Assembly: GCA_051879015.1 (NCBI GenBank)
Contig: JBJELF010000005.1
Span: 36,265 to 100,264 of the forward strand
DNA: 64,000 nt
Source: JBJELF01 sp051879015
GTDB taxonomy: Bacteria; Bacillota; Clostridia; Lachnospirales; Lachnospiraceae
Direction of reading: 5' to 3'
Position 1 is the first letter of the stretch, and every line of letters starts with the position of its first letter. Made by a program: the position numbers and the translations under genes. The notes beneath the pieces were generated by a model, which did no database searches, was not told the origin of the DNA, and saw nothing but the letters and a program-made list of their open reading frames with translations. Shown one piece after another: positions 9,022 to 18,117 of this stretch.

Positions 9022-9221
9022 TGTCTTTTTATCCTCGCTTATTGAATCAATTGAATGACGAAAGTGTTTCACTACCTTCTGTGTTGTTTCGCATACCACA
9101 TGATTGATTATCCGTCCCACCTAGACATACATAATCGAATAGAAATGAAAATTTTTCCTAACTACTCACTATACTGCCCTACATCACTTTAGCAACATTT
9201 ATTCTACAGAGGCGCACACAT

Positions 9222-9257
9222 AAAAAAGGGGCAGACAGCAACCTTCTCTGTCTGCCC
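9222..9257 (-). terminator. Strong terminator after the small peptide gene
   Basis: Perfect ten-base stem GGGCAGACAG (9229-9238) and CTGTCTGCCC (9248-9257). On the minus strand it is followed by C and TTTTTT. It lies 31 bases after the stop of the 38-codon peptide gene and isolates it from the exporter gene. Confidence 0.9.
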
Positions 9258-9288
9258 GATGGCTAACTATCAATTTTATGAATCAATC

Positions 9289-9405
9289 TCAATCCTCGTT
9301 TCCACCATCACCAATGTCATCACCAATTCCAGATGTTGTAATGACATCTTCTGTTTCAAAATAAATAATATCCACACTTGGTGTCTCATACTGTTCTTTT
9401 CTCAT
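9289..9405 (-). CDS. 38-residue peptide, candidate RiPP-like precursor
   Basis: ATG at 9405 follows a near-perfect ribosome-binding site (GGAGGTGATAGGG), and the TGA is at 9289. The gene has its own promoter (9437-9464) and strong terminator (9222-9257), so it is a compact monocistronic unit. The N-terminal part carries YETPSVDIIYF, resembling the YxxP leader motif that PqqD-like recognition domains bind in lasso peptide precursors. After DVI the tail reads TTSGIGDDIGDGGNED, rich in Gly and Asp with no Cys. If cleavage follows TTS, Thr falls at -2, Gly is first and an Asp is eighth, a lasso-like arrangement. No lasso cyclase is present. The ABC exporter is next door, and PqqD, kinase, nucleotidyltransferase and peptidase genes lie 6 kb upstream. 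Confidence 0.75.
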   Translation of the reverse strand: MRKEQYETPSVDIIYFETEDVITTSGIGDDIGDGGNED

Positions 9406-9436
9406 CCCTATCACCTCCATTCTAAGTTTACTCTTC

Positions 9437-9464
9437 ATAATAAACACCCATGCTACCATTTCAA
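9437..9464 (-). promoter_or_regulatory. Promoter of the small peptide gene
   Basis: -35 TTGAAA (complement of 9459-9464), 16-base spacer and -10 TATTAT (complement of 9437-9442). The predicted start lies about 25 bases before the peptide ATG. Confidence 0.65.
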
Positions 9465-9543
9465 CAAAGCAGCTGCGCTATAAATCAATGAATTAAAATC
9501 CGCAACTATTCCATTTTGATAGAAGAGTTCCATTTTGCTTACG

Positions 9544-11816
9544 CTAATTGCTTAATTGTCCTTCAACGAGATTTCCATATACCGTATGAGAAACTCCCTC
9601 TTTATCCGTGTAGACCAGATAAGCCCTTACATACCATGTCTGTGTATCTGTGACATTACCCTTGGTCCATGTATACTTATAACCGCGATACGAAGCTATG
9701 GCACTTCCTGTACCTCCGCGCACATAATCCGCATTGGCTGCTGTCAAATTTTCAGCCTTTTGACTATCACTAGTCGCCACAATACCGGCATAGGTCATGG
9801 TACATCCCTCTGGTACCGTCAGCATTGCTACGAAAGACAATTTATTGGATGCTGGCTGATATACCTGAAGGATTTCAGCAGTTCCCACTGCCTCTACCTT
9901 CTGCTCCTCCTCTACATACACAGCTACCACCGTAATATCCTCAATCGCATAGAACGAATAGCTCTCGTTATAGCTTAAAACAGTACCACTTTCTGTTTCC
10001 TTCGCCCAATGAGAAAACTTCTTTCCACTCTCTGCTGCATTTGCTCGAGCGGTCACAATCGCATTCTGATTATAAGTACCGCTGCCCGTACCATTAATAA
10101 CAGTAATCTTGTAAGTCTCTGGAATTAAGTCATATTCTGCTTTTACAGTAATCTCTTTCGTACCATTTTGAATCTGTTCTCCAATCTCCTCAACACTCAA
10201 ATCCCATCTGCCATTTTCATAGCCCTGTCGATCTGGAACCGCTGGTTCCGCAATCTCATCATCGGCAGAATACTCACCAGTTTGGATAATCTGGTCATAA
10301 GCAGAAATCCAAGTAACTCTCGTCTTCTCCTCCGTCGGAATGTTGTAAACCGCCTCAATAGAAATCTTGTTGGAAACTGTAAACGTATAACTTGTTGATG
10401 TGCCCAAAATCAAACCACTGGAAACATCCTGCCAGTAAACGAAATACTCTGCATCTGCTACCTTTAATGTTATCTTAGTACCCTGTGCATAACTCTTTGT
10501 TGTTTCTGCTGTACAAGATTCACCATTGATAGTGAAACTATAACCCTCCGTGTTGCACATTACTGTAATATCAATGGTCTTTCCAATGATAACATTGCCT
10601 TTTGCAGTCGCATTCTGTCCCTCTGCATCCGTAAATACCATATTACAGGTCTGACATTCCCAATACTCAATATTTCCTTCTTCCGTGCTGGTAGCGTCCT
10701 TTGCCTCATAATGAACTAAATTATGTCCAGATGCTGCTACGATTGTATCTTCCATTGTAATTTCTGTGGTTCCTGCCTCATCGCTGAATACCTTATCACA
10801 TCCTGTACAAGTCCAGTACGCAATATTTCCTTCTTCGGTACAGGTGGCAGCCTTTTCTCCATGATATTCCAAGTCATGCACATGCACTGGTGTCTCAGCC
10901 TTAGCCTCCATGATTTTTGCAATTTCCTTTGAACTAAGGGCAGTAGAATATAATGCAACATCATCAAACTGATACGATGCATCTACATCACCCCAATTCC
11001 ATGCCTGATTTCCACCAAGGCATACATACGTCAAATCTGCTCCATTACTGAATAAACCTGCTACCGTATGTCCATCCGTGGAATCCAAAGACCACTCATT
11101 TTGTACCACACCATCCACATAAATCTTAACGGATTCTGTGGTGATAGTAGCTGTGTAGTAATGCCATTCCTTATCATCCAGCCATTCAGTACTTATTTTG
11201 TTTGCACCCGCTACATTGTCTACATCAGTGCAATCAGTCCAACCTGCACAGTTGACCTGAGCAAGCAAACGGGACTGTAAGATAAACATTGGCCAAGTGT
11301 TTTCACCATTTACTGGTGCACTTCCATATGCACTGAACAATGGTGTAAAGAAATAACCGTCTGCATCTGCCACATTCACCCAGAAGCCAACACTCATTTC
11401 CTTGCTTCCTGTACTGGTTGCGTTCTTAATCGTATCCTCTGGCAGTAACAGATAATTTGTGCGAATTGCCTGTCCTCCCGTTGCATTGTGATAAACCTGA
11501 CCATGAACTGCATTTTCGCTCTGCTCAAATGTTCCACTTCCTACAACTGTGGCATCACCTGCTCCCTGCTCAAAATCATTAAAGTAGGTTCTCAATGCAT
11601 TGACTTCATCTAATGTACGGTCTGTTTCCTCTGGAACGACTGGCGTATCAGGTACCTCCTGTGTCTCCTTTGTGATAAGCTTAATCGAATACTCACTTAC
11701 ATCCAAGTAGCAGTTTTCTCCACCAAGGTATACTTTCATATCTTCCGTAGGCGCACCCTCAACCTTAGCAGTATAATGATAAGTATTGTTATCAGAACCC
11801 AAAATCACTGCCGAGA
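9544..11816 (-). CDS. C-terminal part of the secreted GH43 protein (5' end in the assembly gap)
   Basis: About 757 residues, open to the N run at its 5' end. It begins inside a domain (AVILGSDNNTYHYTAKVEG), followed by a concanavalin-like LamG domain (about 75-300 of this fragment). Then come two Cys-containing repeats of the form HDL..A..AT(C/S)TEEGNI.YW.C..C, two InlB/MucBP-like beta repeats (KITLKVADAEYFVYWQDVS; KFSHWAKETESG), and a C-terminal beta domain ending GNLVEGQLSN. No LPXTG anchor is visible. It has no start of its own, and the other fragment ends at the same gap, so the two are almost certainly one protein of roughly 1,800 residues or more. Apparent separate starts near 11808 are artefacts of the 100-N spacer. 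Confidence 0.8.
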
Positions 11817-11916
11817 NNNNNNNNNNNNNNNNNNNNNNNNNNNNNNNNNNNNNNNNNNNNNNNNNNNNNNNNNNNNNNNNNNNNNNNNNNNNNNNNNNNN
11901 NNNNNNNNNNNNNNNN
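11817..11916. other. Assembly gap of 100 N
   Basis: Exactly 100 N, the conventional length for a gap of unknown size. It falls inside the GH43 gene and changes the apparent reading frame. The break sits between beta-sandwich modules, where repetitive sequence may have stopped the assembly. Confidence 0.99.
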
Positions 11917-14900
11917 CTGATGCAGCCGTACGCGCTAAATCGGTTGTTACAGAAATAATATAATGAAGCCAATTACTAGTTCCGCCCTCATTGGTGAACT
12001 TCCAATTTACACTGAAATCGCCGCTGGCCTGTACACCGTAAAACTTAGTGTAATCATACCAAACCATCGTGTCGATAACACCGTCTGTCTTACTTCCCAC
12101 GGTCAAATCGTTGTCTGAATATACGGTAGTTTCCGTTTTATTCAATGTCTCGGTAGTGGTCGGATTCATCTTTTTCTGGAAATCCTCATACAGTTTTGCT
12201 ACATCATTCTCACTCAAAACACGACTATAGAAAGTCAAATCATCTGCGCGGAATGGAGCAGAACCCCACCAGGAACCATAACCTAAATAGAAGTCATCCG
12301 CCGAGGCAATCAAATTCATGACACTCTGATAGCTTGCAAAATCCTCACTTGAACCAAAGGTATTGTTGTATGTCTCTGTGTATTTTAATGCACCATCGAC
12401 ATAGATATCATATCCCTTAGAATCTAATGCAACCGTTACCAAACTCCATTCAGAAACTGGAATGGCATTAGTCACTGTACTTGCATGATTTGCGTCAAAC
12501 CATCCACCAGTGCCATTAAATCCTAGATAAGCATTTGGTGTCAAATATAATCTTCCTTCTATGCCGTCACTAGAATCTGCATCTACAATACCCCAAAGAG
12601 CATCCCAGACATCCGTGTCTCCTCTTTTTACAAGCAAAGAAATGGTTGCTTCATTAGTAGTATTTCCTTTTAATGGATTTGGAATAGAAATATAATTGCT
12701 TGTACCAGCATCATTATATCCAAAGTTTATCTGCACTACCTTACTGTGAACGGCACTATCTGTCTTAATCGATGGTGCAGTTGCATTTTCTTGCGTCACT
12801 ACACTTCCCTCAATACTGTTAATCGAATCCACATAACTGTCTTCAAATTCAAACAGAGCGACCTTGCCAGTCTCCGTATCGCCATTGTGGGAATTGATAC
12901 CCATTACAATTACATCATAAACTTTTTCATAGTAAGAACCATCTTTTGACACGGTACAAGTCATAGAAACCTCGGTATCGTTATCTGGCACAGTAACAAC
13001 GCCCTCTGAAGATAATACTGCTTCATTACTGCTTGACCAGGTAACCGTTGCTCCCAAATATCCCTTTGTAGGCAATGTAACATTATCAAATACATTCCCG
13101 CTAATTGGGAAAATCGCTGCTGCATTCTGCAAATTCAACTGATTTCTTGTATAGGCAATGGCTGCACTCGCATCTACGGATTTGCTTCCCCATACATTGA
13201 CACCAGAAGAGGATGCTGCGGTAAAGCATAGAGTCTTTATTCCAAAACCATCTACCGTCTGCTCAACCAATTCGCCTTTATAAGTTACTTCACCCAATGT
13301 AATATTGACATAACTTCCTGTGGTAATCTCCCAACTTCCTGTGTAATCTCCACTGATACTGCCATCTGTATGTAATACAATATCAGAAGGAAGAACTTTC
13401 TCGAGATTTTCATAGTCCATGCCATACTTATGAATAATGACCTGATAATCCCCTACAATATCATCAATCTCCCATGTGGTACTTGCCAATGTACTGTCAT
13501 TGATTGTCTCACCAGAATACTCATAAGGAGCCACCGTCAGCCATCCATCCTCATTGATATAAAGCTGATGTACACGCAACTGATGTCCTGCAGTGCCATC
13601 ATTAAACTTGGTATGATAAATAACATACGCATTTCCATTATCATCCACAAAAGCAGAATTATGTCCCTGTGAAATTTCTCCCAAATCCATCGTATCCCAC
13701 TGGTAGCCACTCATCAGCTTCTCGCCACGCTTCGTACCATTCACACCATAATTCATCTCATACTTGCTGTAACATGCGCTCTGACCAGAACCATCTACAT
13801 AAGGTCCATTGATATTTTCAGAGCGAAATACACGCATCTCGTATCCACCATCTGGTGAGTAAAATCCATAGGACATGAATAAATACCAATAGTTTCCAAT
13901 CTTCTCAATATAAGAACCCTCACCAGATACATAAGCACCACCAGCAATCTTTGTTCCAAAGTAAGCATCAGAACTGCAGCTTGCCTGTCCCACATTCACA
14001 TCCGGATAAGTCACCGTATAATCACGAAGACCAGTCTTCTCATCCAACTCAATGATATAGATACCGCCAGACCAAGAACCGTAAGTCATCCATAAATTTC
14101 CGGCTTCATCGTAAGACACGCATGGGTCAATCGCATGTGGATACAGTGTTCCCCAGCTGTTACCCACCTTGTACTTACCTGGAATATCTGTGATTCCAGG
14201 ATAAACCAGAGATAAATCCGTCTTATCGTAGGTAATGATATCTGTATTGTTTCCATTAAAACCAGAGTAGATAATTGGTCCCTGATATACATAGGGTCCT
14301 TCAATGGAATCTGCTGTCAAGAGAATAATAACAGAGTTCCAAGTTGAGCCGTTCAGGCTGAGATACATACACCATTTTTCCATAGTCGGATTATAAATTA
14401 CATCGGGCGCCCACATATTGCCCTGCACCGTGTAACCAGAGAGTGCTGTGTTCCACTCGCTGGCATTATAAGTGCCAAACTCCACCTCTGTCTCTACGCC
14501 ATCCACCAGGATTGTCACAGTTCCCTTATAAGCATTATCTGTAAATGCTTCCTTGTAGGATACAGGTACAATTGTATCTGTAGAATCGGCATCCGACTGT
14601 GCTTCTGATTCAGACGAAACAATCTTTCCAAACAGAGTACTATCCTCTTTTTCTCCAGTGACATTCGTCCAGTTCATCAAATCCGTCGTCTTGGATACAC
14701 CCATGTGAGAACCAAATACATAGTAAGTTTTTGTTCCACTGGAATTGTCCACCACGATAGATGGATCATGTACCGAATCTCTGGAATAGGATATCTCATT
14801 GAACAAATCGTCCAAATCCGCATCCGTCACCTGAGTTTCCCCTTCTGCCAAAGCGGTCATTGGTGGTGCATAATTCCCAAACACACTCAAAACCACCATG

Positions 14901-14944
14901 GCCGCAGCAGTGAACATAGCCGCTACTTGCTTCCTTCTTCTCAT
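11917..14944 (-). CDS. Secreted GH43 glycoside hydrolase (arabinanase-like), N-terminal part
   Basis: About 1,009 residues before the gap. A signal peptide (residues 1-33, MRRRKQVAAM start and a long hydrophobic core ending ALA) precedes a five-bladed GH43 domain with the general-base Asp60 in SVHDPSIV and an SGEGSYIEK segment typical of the acid Glu blade. A lipocalin-like GH43 C-terminal domain (about 490-590), a bacterial Ig-like domain (about 600-690) and a LamG domain (about 700-960) follow. GH43 enzymes of this layout usually cut arabinan side chains of pectin. ATG at 14944 has AAGGAGG upstream, with a good promoter 33 bases away. The modular length suggests a surface-displayed polysaccharide degrader. 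Confidence 0.88.
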
Positions 14945-14976
14945 ATAGAAATTCCTCCTTTTTCCATGATAGTTTC

Positions 14977-15005
14977 AGTGTACAACATTTTGTTTAATTT
15001 TTCAA
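14977..15005 (-). promoter_or_regulatory. Promoter of the GH43 gene
   Basis: -35 TTGAAA (complement of 15000-15005), 17-base spacer and -10 TACACT (complement of 14977-14982), about 30 bases before the start codon. The rest of 15006-15184 is very AT-rich and shows no gene. Confidence 0.65.
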
Positions 15006-15184
15006 TATATTTTTTCAATTGTTTGTGTATTATTTAAATAATCAGTTAAATAAATTAAGCATTTTTCTGCTTTCATTAACTTTTTGCCTAATTTTTATAT
15101 ATTTCTTACAACTACAGATATTTTGTCAACAATTCTTTTTTACAGAAATTCCTATCTTCTCTAATATTATCGCTGCAAAAACTT

Positions 15185-15670
15185 TTATTTAATCCATCGA
15201 AGCACTTTACCAATATCGCCTCGTACTCTATAGAATCCTTTTTTTCCTGTAATCCTTACAGGATCCAGACATCTCCATAAATATACATAAAACAAATATC
15301 CCTTGTCTGTCATGTGAATGGTCTTTCCATTTCGATAAATTTGTACTACTACTCCCAGCGCAGCTTGCTTCGGCACTCGCTCCGTCGTGATACAATTGTC
15401 ACCCCTTGTAATATAAAAATCTTTTTCTACTCGAATAATTCGATGAAGTATATATTGATTTTTTGCGCTCTGCCAAAGAACAATGTCATTTTCTTTTAAT
15501 TCCTGCTTTACTGGCTCAATTACCACATGAGTTTTATTGGCATACAGCAACGGTTCCATACTGACCCCAGTTGTCATTGTGACCACTGGCTTTCCTGACT
15601 TTAAATGCTCCGCTAATGTAATTAGATGCTTTCCTGCAGCTGTAGTCTTTATACTATCTAATTCACTCAT
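15185..15670 (-). CDS. S24/S26 signal-peptidase-like protein
   Basis: 161 residues. The serine nucleophile box TTGVSMEPLL (Ser37) is followed by QYILHRIIRV, with His76 where bacterial signal peptidase I has Lys; a Ser-His dyad is typical of SipW/Sec11-type enzymes. The RGDN box is present. There is only one possible membrane segment near the C-terminus. ATG at 15670 overlaps the end of the PqqD-like gene (8 bases), so the two are coupled. In PqqD/HPr-kinase-like gene sets a protein of this kind is a regular partner and is a candidate leader peptidase for the modified peptide. Confidence 0.8.
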   Translation of the reverse strand: MSELDSIKTTAAGKHLITLAEHLKSGKPVVTMTTGVSMEPLLYANKTHVVIEPVKQELKENDIVLWQSAKNQYILHRIIRVEKDFYITRGDNCITTERVPKQAALGVVVQIYRNGKTIHMTDKGYLFYVYLWRCLDPVRITGKKGFYRVRGDIGKVLRWIK

Positions 15671-15929
15671 CCAAAAAGCCTTCCTGACGAGCCTGTTCGA
15701 TTATTCGATGAAGATCTGCCTTCATGACATTTTTAGGTGCATCATATTTTTGGCACATTGCCTCTAAAATTTTTTCTTCTGTCGTATCCTGCATTAACTG
15801 ATGATAAATAAAATTAGCGGTTTCATTATTATAAACCATGCCATTTAACAATCCAGCCACTTCCCCTGAAGCTACCATAATATGCTGCTTACCTATATCA
15901 TGCAGCACAAATCCTTTTTTTAATTTCAT
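15663..15929 (-). CDS. PqqD-like peptide-recognition protein
   Basis: 88 residues with the PqqD/RRE winged-helix pattern: KKGFVLHDIGKQHIMVASGE, a hydrophobic LLNGMVYNNETANFIYHQL segment, then TTEEKILEAM and a final helix. Such domains bind the leader of ribosomally made peptide precursors and present it to modifying enzymes. It lies between the HPr-kinase-like and peptidase genes. No radical-SAM or cyclase enzyme is encoded beside it. Confidence 0.85.
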   Translation of the reverse strand: MKLKKGFVLHDIGKQHIMVASGEVAGLLNGMVYNNETANFIYHQLMQDTTEEKILEAMCQKYDAPKNVMKADLHRIIEQARQEGFLDE

Positions 15930-15988
15930 TTTTTCTTCCTTTCTTTTTTTATTTTTATATGATGTTGATGGTAAAAGGCATTTTGATT

Positions 15989-16738
15989 CTATGACCCATC
16001 AACACAACTTAATGCCTTATAGGCCATCTCCACGGCCTCTCTGGAAATTGTACATCCCAGTGAAAATACCGGCAGCTTTGAAAGAATATGTACCAAATCC
16101 AATATCTTAATTAAATTTTCTGGCCGTTTTGAACGATAAGTCTGATTTAATAACATCGGATAAGCCTGCTCTGCAGTCAATCTCTCAATATGATTTTCTG
16201 GTGCCTGATGTAATATTATAATTCCCGCTACCTTTTCGGAAGTATTCGTATGAAGGGTACTGTCCTTGCCACTGTAAGGTGTCCCATAAACCAGTACTTC
16301 TTCCGAGCGCACCGCAAGTAATGGTTTATCATCATTAATCATAATCACTCTATGCAAATTATCACAGGAATTTTTCTTATTAAAATATTCACGCCACAAT
16401 CGCGTATGAGTACTCTTTCCCGTACCGCTCGGTGCAGTAAACAGATAAGCTTTGCCATCCATCGCAATAGCAGAACAATGAAATAATATTACATCGTCCT
16501 TGATAATATCCTCACAAATCTTTCGATAGACAGCCAATGACTCCAAATAACCAGGGGCACTCAATATCTTTTGGTCTTGATTAAGACCACACACATATTC
16601 TCCATAAATTTCTTCTTCTGATATCGAAATAACAGTTGCAGTGCTGTCTGGCTCAACTACATAATCCTGACAAAGTTTTTCTACAAAAGAGAACTTATTC
16701 TCAATGGTATAATTATGTTCCGCTAAACGTATTGTCAT
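15989..16738 (-). CDS. HPr-kinase-like P-loop ATPase
   Basis: 249 residues. The P-loop FTAPSGTGKSTHTRLW (about 102-114), the MINDDKP acidic box and the VYGTPYSGKD segment match the HPr-kinase-related family that accompanies PqqD-like proteins. In the lasso peptide paeninodin a kinase of this group phosphorylates the C-terminus of the precursor. Here the target would be a peptide or the leader complex, not HPr. Start and upstream stop overlap as ATGA, so it is coupled to the nucleotidyltransferase gene. Confidence 0.82.
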   Translation of the reverse strand: MTIRLAEHNYTIENKFSFVEKLCQDYVVEPDSTATVISISEEEIYGEYVCGLNQDQKILSAPGYLESLAVYRKICEDIIKDDVILFHCSAIAMDGKAYLFTAPSGTGKSTHTRLWREYFNKKNSCDNLHRVIMINDDKPLLAVRSEEVLVYGTPYSGKDSTLHTNTSEKVAGIIILHQAPENHIERLTAEQAYPMLLNQTYRSKRPENLIKILDLVHILSKLPVFSLGCTISREAVEMAYKALSCVDGS

Positions 16739-17967
16739 TCTTTGTCTCCCTTTTTCTTCTGCTTCACTTTCAATATAGCCCCAACCTCCAATCGAACATT
16801 TTTAGAAAACAATCCTCTAAAAATTCTTGCGATATAACCAATTGGAATGAAGATTGGATATTTGTTGCATATCTCATAATTTTTTTTGATTATATCAGGA
16901 GATGTGAAAATTCGCCGTATCATATAAAAAACTTTTTTTCCAAAGGTTGGCTTTTCATCAAATTGCTTTTTCACTTGGTTGAGCATACTATGTGTTATTG
17001 TTCCATAAGTGCCCGAGTCTACAATATATTCAAGAATCTGCAATTCTTCCTCGTTCAAGGACAGTGCAGTTGACTTTTTTGGGCAAAGTACCTTATAAGC
17101 AAGGAGACGAAGTTCTGCCTCAAATTTTGCAATATCTAACTTTGTACATTCCTGTTCAATATATGACCAGTTCAAAGAACTTCCTTTTTCTTTTATGTAA
17201 ACATAGAAATCAGTCAAAGCTCTAAAACCGATTCCGCCATTCTTATAATGTTTATATGCATGAACTACCATAAAGACATAAAAATCCTCATCTGTAAATT
17301 GATAGCCATAATGGGTGCCCTCCATCGGAAGCAGTTTTTCCTTGATATTTTTATAATAATCATACCATACTGTATATACCTCTGGAACTAGCGTTTTATG
17401 CATCTCATAATGATTTCCTGCACTTCTCCAATAGGCATCATGATTACTATTTTCTTGATATTCTCCAACTTCATAATTTTGTTCGATAAACCAATCTCGA
17501 ATTTGACTGCGAAAGGCTTCATCAAACAGAATATCATTGTCTCCCATCTGCCTCATGCCATCTGATGGATATAATTCCTTCAAAATGATACCTTTGAGCG
17601 GCATATACCAACATCCTATACTCTCCATATAGTTACAAATCTCTGCTCGTCCGATATCCAACTGCAAATTTCGCACCATAGACTTTCTCATGGCCTCGCC
17701 CCATTTTTTCCAAAGCTCCTCCTGAGAGTTGAGTTTAATATACTCTATCAATGGCTTCCCTACCGAATTCAACGCCAAATACGTCATTGCCTCGATACTA
17801 TGCCGACGGGAGGAGCGATAAATCTCCTCCAATCTCATTTTTTTTATATAGGAAATTTCTGGACTAACATCATTTAAAATACATCGAAGTAGATACAGCA
17901 CATCCACAACATTTTGATTTGCCTGTTCCGCCTCTATTTTTTTCTGTCCCCTCAATAACTTTCGCAT
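16735..17967 (-). CDS. Nucleotidyltransferase family protein
   Basis: 410 residues of the NTP_transf_5 type. The core motif is PLKGIILKELYP followed by MRQMGDNDILF, whose GDND acidic pair binds metal. The downstream helical part contains VHAYKHYKNGGIGFR. Relatives are found with HPr-kinase-like and PqqD-like genes, including some lasso peptide clusters. ATG at 17967 follows GTAGGAGAAAAA. It is the first gene of the N-K-PqqD-peptidase operon, transcribed after a strong terminator, and no convincing promoter of its own is visible. Confidence 0.82.
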   Translation of the reverse strand: MRKLLRGQKKIEAEQANQNVVDVLYLLRCILNDVSPEISYIKKMRLEEIYRSSRRHSIEAMTYLALNSVGKPLIEYIKLNSQEELWKKWGEAMRKSMVRNLQLDIGRAEICNYMESIGCWYMPLKGIILKELYPSDGMRQMGDNDILFDEAFRSQIRDWFIEQNYEVGEYQENSNHDAYWRSAGNHYEMHKTLVPEVYTVWYDYYKNIKEKLLPMEGTHYGYQFTDEDFYVFMVVHAYKHYKNGGIGFRALTDFYVYIKEKGSSLNWSYIEQECTKLDIAKFEAELRLLAYKVLCPKKSTALSLNEEELQILEYIVDSGTYGTITHSMLNQVKKQFDEKPTFGKKVFYMIRRIFTSPDIIKKNYEICNKYPIFIPIGYIARIFRGLFSKNVRLEVGAILKVKQKKKGDKE

Positions 17968-18005
17968 TTTTTCTCCTACTATCAGCTAAATAGCTGTTAA
18001 AACAA

Positions 18006-18066
18006 TTCAAACTTCCCATATCCCGATTACTTTTTCATCAAAAGCAATCGGGGTGGAAAGTTTGAA
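18006..18066 (-). terminator. Two-tier terminator after transketolase
   Basis: Outer stem TTCAAACTTCCC (18006-18017) with GGAAAGTTTGAA (18055-18066), one G-U pair; inner stem CCCGATTACTTTTT with AAAAGCAATCGGG. On the minus strand it is followed by TTGTTTTAACA. It separates transketolase from the peptide-modification operon. Confidence 0.85.
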
Positions 18067-18117
18067 TGACTCATATGAACGATATTAAGTTCAAAATGCC
18101 TTTTAACCCTGGTATCA

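Noticed and set aside
9259..9483. Plus-strand 74-codon frame opposite the small peptide gene
   Set aside because: It is antisense to the 38-codon gene, has no ribosome-binding site and a composition unlike a real protein.
11776..11958. Plus-strand frame across the N run
   Set aside because: It is an artefact of reading through the 100 N and is antisense to the GH43 gene.
15010..15184. 24-codon frame in the AT-rich region upstream of the GH43 gene
   Set aside because: No ribosome-binding site and no recognisable features; explained by low stop density in one frame.
9289..17967. Calling the peptide locus a lasso peptide cluster
   Set aside because: No asparagine-synthetase-like cyclase is present and the transglutaminase-like protein at 4.2-5.0 kb belongs to a different operon. 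Only the leader grammar and accessory genes are lasso-like.
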